A stretch of DNA of 17,604 bases, taken from assembly GCA_002342225.1 (NCBI GenBank), contig DDPO01000039.1, forward strand, positions 1-17,604. The letters run 5' to 3'. How positions within the stretch are numbered: position 1 is the first letter of the stretch; each line of letters begins with the position of its first letter. The position numbers and the translations under genes were made by a program. This document shows positions 15,580 to 17,604 of this stretch, piece after piece. The notes below the pieces were generated by a model that was not told the DNA's origin, did no database searches, and saw only the letters and a list, made by a program, of their open reading frames with translations. The stretch comes from Bdellovibrionaceae bacterium UBA2466. GTDB taxonomy: Bacteria > Bdellovibrionota > FAC87 > UBA2466.

Positions 15580-15586
15580 CACCCCC
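15580..15586 (-). promoter_or_regulatory. Ribosome binding site of the lipoprotein gene
   Basis: Minus-strand GGGGGTG, six bases before ATG 15573, decides the start in favour of the Met just before the signal peptide. Confidence 0.55.
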
Positions 15587-15663
15587 AGAGTCCTCGATAT
15601 TTTTACCAAGCTTTAAAGATTCGGTAAAGAAAATAGGGGGCCTAATTATGACAAAGCGGCAAC

Positions 15664-15692
15664 TTGAGGAGTTACCGTTTTCTGGATAGACT
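15664..15692 (+). promoter_or_regulatory. Promoter for the 15705 gene
   Basis: TTGAGG (15664-15669) and TAGACT (15687-15692), each four of six to consensus, are separated by exactly 17 bases. The predicted RNA start is about 15699, six bases before the GTG. No ribosome site fits in between. An in-frame TAG at 15687 rules out an upstream start. Confidence 0.4.
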
Positions 15693-15704
15693 TCTTCCAA
15701 AACC

Positions 15705-16355
15705 GTGCTGATAAATTCAAAAAAATTTCAATCACTCAAGTTAGAAATTCAAGAAGCTTTGCGCAACTCCAGATGTGAGGAGCTAAAAAGCCTCAAAATA
15801 GTACAGCGTGATAGTTCTGACCCCATCGATTTATCGGCTCTCAAGAACAGTGATAAAAAAATCTTCGGAGAGAAGATTCTGAAACTCTACTTTTTTCAAA
15901 TTTTTCATTTAAGACGATTGATTTTAGATTTGAGCCCAAAAAGTTTTCTCGAGGAGGGTTCTTGGGCTCCTAGGTCCATTTTCTATGAGTTTCAACCCGA
16001 ATTTTTGATGGGGGTTAGGAAAATTTATCAGGGTTTGTTCACTAACGCCCCCGCTCTATTCCAAGAAGGGCTAAGAGATTTAGGTATAGAGTCGCTAGAA
16101 AAAAATATTATTCAACATTTCAAGAAAGCTGATCAGAATCCTATTTACTTCTTGGCAAGCGATTTAAATCATTCGGCCCTAAGCATTTTAAGTACCCTTA
16201 TTAGGACAAGGACGATTCCACCCAAAGATTCTGTTGCTTTGGGTATTTGCTTGGGGCTTTTATACCAAAGCCTTTCTAGAATCGATGAGCCCCTAGACAT
16301 CGCCAAAGCATTTAGAGCAGCTACCAACGCCAATTCCAAACTGTCCAATCTCTAG
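15705..16355 (+). CDS. Hypothetical protein, 216 residues
   Basis: I do not recognise this family. It starts at GTG 15705; the frame is closed just upstream by TAG 15687. The protein has no signal peptide or membrane segment. It looks helical, with a basic N-terminus (INSKKFQSLKLEIQEAL), aromatic-rich KLYFFQIFHLRRLILDL near residues 60-76, and a hydrophobic C-terminal repeat-like region (HSALSILSTLIRTRT and VALGICLGLLYQSLSRI). The composition is consistent with a soluble cytoplasmic protein. It diverges from the lipoprotein gene and converges with the broken gene at the right edge, so context gives no functional clue. Confidence 0.7.
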   Translation: MLINSKKFQSLKLEIQEALRNSRCEELKSLKIVQRDSSDPIDLSALKNSDKKIFGEKILKLYFFQIFHLRRLILDLSPKSFLEEGSWAPRSIFYEFQPEFLMGVRKIYQGLFTNAPALFQEGLRDLGIESLEKNIIQHFKKADQNPIYFLASDLNHSALSILSTLIRTRTIPPKDSVALGICLGLLYQSLSRIDEPLDIAKAFRAATNANSKLSNL

Positions 16356-16565
16356 ACAATTCACGTAAGTTCTTGCACCCAGTTTGAAGGAATTGAGGAG
16401 TTTTGTTCGGGGTTGGCATTGCACATCAAGTCATCACTTAAACTTCATTAAAATATGAGTTAATACTGAGCGCCTAATATCTTTAGTCTGATAAGGCTTA
16501 AAATTTAGATTCGATTCTCCTTCCCTCCAGCGCCCATCTACTTAAACTTTCTCTTCAAAACGGTC
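16356..16565. other. Intergenic gap between convergent genes
   Basis: 210 bases without a convincing gene. A weak imperfect hairpin, GCCTAAT...ATAAGGC (16472-16497), is followed by A/T-rich sequence but no T-run. A tRNA-like T-loop (GATTCGATTC, near 16509-16518) has no cloverleaf around it. I see no clear terminator for either flanking gene. Confidence 0.5.
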
Positions 16566-16886
16566 TCAAATTCCCACGCGCTTAAGACTGAAGGCGGTGA
16601 AAAGCGTTCCGCTAAAGTAAGCTAAGTGAGGATATAAAACAGTTAACTGACATTTTGCGGACGAAATAAGATCGCAAACGCCACTCCTGATAGAAATCAC
16701 TCTTCCACACCACTCTGCCAAGGGAATCATCTCATCCAAAGGGCAGGAAAAACTAGGAATCTTCTCAAACTGGTATTTCGGAGAGTGAGACAACACACAA
16801 ATATCCCATCCTTCAAATCGAATTTCCTTAATCCATTTTATCCAAATTTCTTCTGGGAATTGGGGGTCATTAACAGACTTAGTTTT
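16566..16886 (-). pseudogene. 3' half of a frameshifted glycosyltransferase-like gene
   Basis: This frame is closed upstream by TAA at 16887-16889 and has no good start: the only candidate is a GTG at 16796 with no ribosome site. Yet it reads as clear protein from the A6 tract onward: KTKSVNDPQFPEEIWIKW, IRFEGWDICVLSHSPKY, then PLDEMIPLAEWCGRVISIRS followed by GVCDLISSAKCQLTVLYP. The pattern 'polar loop, la-cg-vIs-RSG-CDli-a, hydrophobic strand LTVLYP' recalls the donor-binding half of surface-polysaccharide glycosyltransferase-like proteins. Removing one A from the A6 run (16883-16888) joins it seamlessly to the upstream frame that ends at 16879. So this is either a real indel or a homopolymer sequencing error. 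It ends with TGA at 16566. Confidence 0.6.
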
Positions 16887-17604
16887 TTAACAATGATACT
16901 GGTTCAATATTAAACACTTCCCATTCTTTATCAGGGGATTCTGACGGAACAAGATTAAATTGCTTCTTAACCTCAATGAGAATTTCATTGTGAACTTTAA
17001 GGGCATGTGGACTCTTTTCACTTGCCAATATCCATAATTCAACAGTGTTCCACGATTTTTGTTTTTTCAACTCCTCAAGATACATTGGAAGAATCGATAA
17101 GTCTCGAATGGGAACTCTCGAGTATCTCTTTTTTAGCGGACTAAATATATGGATGCTCTCCGAAAAATTCTTATGCCCCAATTCCAGATAGAGCATCTCT
17201 AATAGGCCTCTAGGATCGGTCGTGTTTTCTGCATAGGAAAGATAGTCGTACAGAAAAAGAAGTTTTTTTCCTTCTCTCACTCTTTGAATAATGGGTTGTT
17301 TGACCTTCGAAAATCTAGCGTGGATATAATAATCTGCTGAGGATTCTACAAAGGGAAGAGAGCGATTTCGGTCGAAGATTGGAACCTTGGTAAACTTCCC
17401 AAGATCATACAATTGATATGCAGCTCCAAACCATAACAAGCCTAAAAGAGTTCTTCCCAAATAGGTAAAGCCTTCTTTGTGCCACAAATAATTTATTTGG
17501 TCTTTCACCGCAAATGCAAATAAAACGATTCCGTAGACTTCAGCGACCAATATTCTTCGAGACCGAAGAAATGAGAGACTTCCTGAGGCCAACACCAAAA
17601 TAAG
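16879..17604 (-). CDS. Uncharacterised protein, 5' part of the frameshifted gene (start outside window)
   Basis: The frame is open to the right edge of the window, so the true start is probably beyond 17604; the TTG at 17598 has no support. About 241 residues are visible. The first 70 include moderately hydrophobic stretches (LVAEVYGIVLFAFAV, then TLLGLLWFGAAYQLYDL). Next comes a soluble region with KKLLFLYDYLSYAENTTD and RGLLEMLYLELGHKNF, and a late EKWEV-like segment near KEWEVFNIEPVSLLKN just before the stop at 16879. The C-terminus stops where the 3' fragment's similarity begins, so as written it lacks its presumed donor-binding half. On its own the family is not recognised. The joined reading suggests a cell-surface glycan role. 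Confidence 0.65.
   Translation of the reverse strand, partial: LILVLASGSLSFLRSRRILVAEVYGIVLFAFAVKDQINYLWHKEGFTYLGRTLLGLLWFGAAYQLYDLGKFTKVPIFDRNRSLPFVESSADYYIHARFSKVKQPIIQRVREGKKLLFLYDYLSYAENTTDPRGLLEMLYLELGHKNFSESIHIFSPLKKRYSRVPIRDLSILPMYLEELKKQKSWNTVELWILASEKSPHALKVHNEILIEVKKQFNLVPSESPDKEWEVFNIEPVSLLKN

Noticed and set aside
15574..15609. TTG start twelve codons upstream for the lipoprotein
   Set aside because: No ribosome site, and it would put charged residues before an already complete signal peptide.
15932..15969. 8-bp inverted repeat GAGCCCAA...TTGGGCTC inside the 15705 gene
   Set aside because: Short stem with a 22-base loop inside coding sequence; likely chance.
16236..16271. Imperfect stem GCTTTGGGTAT...ATACCAAAGC near the end of the 15705 gene
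   Set aside because: It has a bulge, a 15-base loop and no T-run, and sits inside coding sequence; not a credible terminator.
16405..16430. TTGGCATTGCAC, resembling a sigma-54 promoter
   Set aside because: The GG and GC elements are about five bases apart instead of ten.
16500..16545. tRNA-like T-loop (GATTCGATTC) followed by a C-rich stretch and CCCA
   Set aside because: The 5-base T-stem does not pair and no anticodon or acceptor arm is found upstream; at most a decayed remnant.
16866..16890. Programmed -1 frameshift at A-AAA-AAC
   Set aside because: The -1 frame ends after 14 codons and does not enter the conserved-looking downstream frame.

Overview
The window looks like chromosomal DNA of a free-living or predatory Gram-negative bacterium. 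My best guess is the Bdellovibrionota (Bdellovibrio-like). This is an inference from a ferrochelatase with an internal four-cysteine segment, an exported lipoprotein, RlmKL, a deoxyhypusine-synthase-like gene and moderate GC content. No mobile element, CRISPR array, rRNA or tRNA gene is visible. Genes are tightly packed, with many ATGA overlaps and three tail-to-tail junctions.

Layout: (1) 1-2095, plus strand: the 3' end of a deoxyhypusine-synthase-like gene that lacks the expected catalytic lysine, overlapping a NodIJ/DrrAB-type ABC-2 exporter (ATPase plus permease). A very strong hairpin lies inside the ATPase start region. (2) 2136-4387: wecB (UDP-GlcNAc 2-epimerase) and hemH (ferrochelatase) converge on a 14-bp inverted repeat that contains parts of both gene ends. 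(3) 4426-7293, plus: a probable three-gene operon of an orphan protein, a saccharopine-dehydrogenase-like reductase and an exported P1-family (DmpA-like) self-processing peptidase. (4) 7290-10674, minus: a glycan or glycolipid operon of a membrane-anchored family 2 glycosyltransferase, a zinc-ribbon methyltransferase and an FAD-dependent UGM/protoporphyrinogen-oxidase-like oxidoreductase. (5) 10703-14665, plus: an EVE-domain protein, an RlmD/RumA-type m5U RNA methyltransferase and the fused RlmKL 23S rRNA methyltransferase. (6) 14671-15573, minus: a lipoprotein resembling SurA/parvulin foldases. Divergent from it is an orphan gene (15705-16355). (7) 16566-17604, minus: a gene entering from the right edge whose probable C-terminal half, carrying an RSG-CD glycosyltransferase-like motif, is out of frame by one base at an A6 tract.

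The gene set mixes envelope work (export, UDP-ManNAc supply, glycan assembly, lipoprotein) with housekeeping (heme, rRNA modification). Several plus-strand genes lack a Shine-Dalgarno sequence and instead have a TGnTA-type extended -10 element 5-11 bases before the start codon. This suggests leaderless or nearly leaderless transcripts. The most unusual items are the lysine-less DHS-like gene coupled to an exporter, the inverted repeat supplying both gene ends at wecB/hemH, the 12-bp hairpin in the ABC gene, and the frameshifted gene at the right edge.
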